Shown here piece after piece: positions 6,767 through 7,214 of a DNA stretch of 7,214 nt. The stretch comes from JBFXDW01 sp050180745 (GTDB taxonomy: Bacteria; Pseudomonadota; Alphaproteobacteria; UBA9219). The notes beneath the pieces were generated by a model that did no database searches, was not told the origin of the DNA, and was given only the letters and a program-made list of their open reading frames with translations. Location of the stretch: contig JBFXDW010000086.1 of assembly GCA_050180745.1 (NCBI GenBank), positions 1 through 7,214 on the forward strand, in the 5' to 3' direction. Each line of letters starts with the position of its first letter. The first letter of the stretch is position 1. The position numbers and the translations under genes were made by a program.

Positions 6767-7043
6767 TTTCTAGACGCATAATACGTGTTCGTAAATCTTC
6801 GTGTTCTTTGGCGTGTTCTTTGTGTTTTGGATATTTGATGAGAAACATAATCTCTTCTTCATTTTTAAAATGATTGCTCGTGTGTATGACGAGATCGTGC
6901 AGCTTTTTTTTGATTTCGTTTTTTTCTTGTTTATCGATCAGCGCTTGATAGAGCTCATTAATTCGTTTGATGAGCTCCTGATGTTCCTGATCAATAGACG
7001 GAATACCGCTGGCAAGAGTTTGATTCCATGTGACTAAGGGCAT
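6747..7043 (-). CDS. bacteriohemerythrin, truncated by a frameshift
   Basis: The intact frame encodes 98 residues of a bacteriohemerythrin, a small cytoplasmic four-helix-bundle protein that binds O2 at a di-iron centre. It starts M-P-L-V-T-W6, the usual opening of the family. It shows I-D-Q-E-H21, H58-F-x-x-E62 and H77-x3-H81, that is five of the seven iron ligands. The frame then runs into K-K-P-S-S-G and a stop, without the last helix (usual length about 130 residues). Missing ligands mean the 98-residue product should not form a normal di-iron site. The start at 7043 is preceded by AAGG about 10 bases away. The gene is convergent with the permease. The missing helix lies in the next frame (see 6626-6766). 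GC and codon use look like the neighbours, so it seems native. Confidence 0.85.
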   Translation of the reverse strand: MPLVTWNQTLASGIPSIDQEHQELIKRINELYQALIDKQEKNEIKKKLHDLVIHTSNHFKNEEEIMFLIKYPKHKEHAKEHEDLRTRIMRLEKKPSSG

Positions 7044-7080
7044 AAGACATGACCTTGCTGTATGAGGAAGAAAGCAACAG

Positions 7081-7086
7081 ATTATA
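7081..7086 (-). promoter_or_regulatory. -10 box (TATAAT) of the hemerythrin gene
   Basis: Read on the minus strand, these bases are a perfect TATAAT, 37 bases before the hemerythrin ATG. Only two more bases (7087-7088) separate it from the end of the insertion sequence. At spacings of 16 to 18 the -35 would fall inside the IS (7103-7110), where no TTGACA-like hexamer is seen (GATGAT at spacing 17). Confidence 0.5.
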
Positions 7087-7088
7087 TT

Positions 7089-7106
7089 GGCCTTGTTGAA
7101 TAAATC
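7089..7106 (+). repeat. terminal inverted repeat of the insertion sequence
   Basis: GGCCTTGTTGAATAAATC differs by one base (C for T at position 4) from the 18-bp terminal repeat that I recall for IS903 (GGCTTTGTTGAATAAATC). That places the element in or near the IS903 group of the IS5 family. The partner repeat is not in the window. Confidence 0.75.
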
Positions 7107-7150
7107 ATCCTAAAATCACGTCACGTGAATCAAAAATTAAGGATTTAGGT

Positions 7151-7186
7151 GGACGATTCCTTTGTGTAAAAGCAAGGAGATCGTCC
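7151..7186 (+). promoter_or_regulatory. hairpin sequestering the transposase ribosome binding site
   Basis: GGACGAT (7151-7157) pairs with ATCGTCC (7180-7186) and TCCTT (7158-7162) with AAGGA (7174-7178). One bulged G lies at 7179 and the loop is 11 bases. The right arm contains the Shine-Dalgarno AAGGAG (7174-7179), and the stem ends exactly before the ATG at 7187. RNA read in from outside would fold this stem and hide the site, a known way for insertion sequences to block transposase expression from neighbouring promoters. Confidence 0.65.
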
Positions 7187-7214
7187 ATGAGCGAAGGTAG
7201 AAGATTTACCCCCA
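7187..7214 (+). CDS. transposase, 3' partial (first nine codons)
   Basis: An ATG with AAGGAG (7174-7179) 7 bases upstream opens a frame reading M-S-E-G-R-R-F-T-P that runs off the window. Nine residues are too few to assign a family; the IS5/IS903 call rests on the terminal repeat and on the position of this start about 100 bases inside the element. An IS3-type OrfA can also begin with an R-R-F-T-P-like stretch, so the transposase type stays open. Confidence 0.55.

Larger units (their letters stand above)
7089..7214 (+). mobile_element. left end of an IS5-family (IS903-like) insertion sequence, truncated by the window
   Basis: The element starts with an inverted-repeat end and is followed after about 80 bases by a transposase start codon in the same direction. 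The other end and any target duplication lie outside the window. If it duplicates 9 bp as IS903 does, the target would be GATTATATT (7080-7088). The leader between terminal repeat and gene is rich in dyads: TCACG-TCA-CGTGA at 7116-7128, CCTAAAATC (7109-7117) with GATTTAGG (7142-7149), and the hairpin at 7151-7186. Confidence 0.75.

Noticed and set aside
6801..7037. Plus-strand frame opposite the hemerythrin gene
   Set aside because: Its phenylalanine-rich translation is the antisense of lysine/glutamate-rich hemerythrin codons.

Overview
The window looks like a chromosomal segment of an alphaproteobacterium of moderate GC content. The clearest evidence is the MutL, which carries the endonuclease-type C-terminal motif and a C-N-H-G-R-P motif near its end. 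I cannot name the genus. The sequence starts inside a gene and ends inside an insertion sequence.

Left part (1-4764): four tightly packed plus-strand genes, probably one transcript. They are a large pentapeptide-repeat protein (5' end outside the window), a GT-B glycosyltransferase, the mismatch-repair protein MutL, and a response regulator with a canonical receiver followed by what looks like a degenerate second receiver. Gaps between them are 5, 20 and 2 bases. The genes have no obvious common pathway, and only MutL has a function that can be named with near certainty.

Middle (4765-5186): about 420 bases without a convincing gene but with two kinds of structure. At 4841-4884 there are four contiguous 11-bp units in an A-B-B-A order. 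At 4935-4958 and 5047-5070 there are two related imperfect palindromes (19 of 24 positions identical), the first inside a longer dyad. They lie upstream of an ArsR-family repressor gene and are best read as its paired operators. Next come the repressor (5187-5558, Cys-x-Cys in the sensor helix) and an ArsP/YraQ-type permease (5569-6600). Together they form a two-gene unit for sensing and exporting a thiophilic toxicant, perhaps an arsenical or a soft metal.

Right part (6601-7214): a minus-strand bacteriohemerythrin gene converges on the permease. Its intact frame stops after 98 residues and lacks the last iron-ligand helix. That helix, with the H-x4-D motif, is present in the next frame immediately after a run of eight A (coding strand). 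Removing one A restores a 138-residue protein with all seven expected iron ligands. Upstream of this gene, an IS5-like (IS903-type) element begins at 7089, only 3 bp beyond a perfect TATAAT -10 box, so it probably replaced the native -35 region. The start of the IS is strongly structured: a hairpin covers the ribosome binding site of its transposase, which begins at 7187 and runs off the window.
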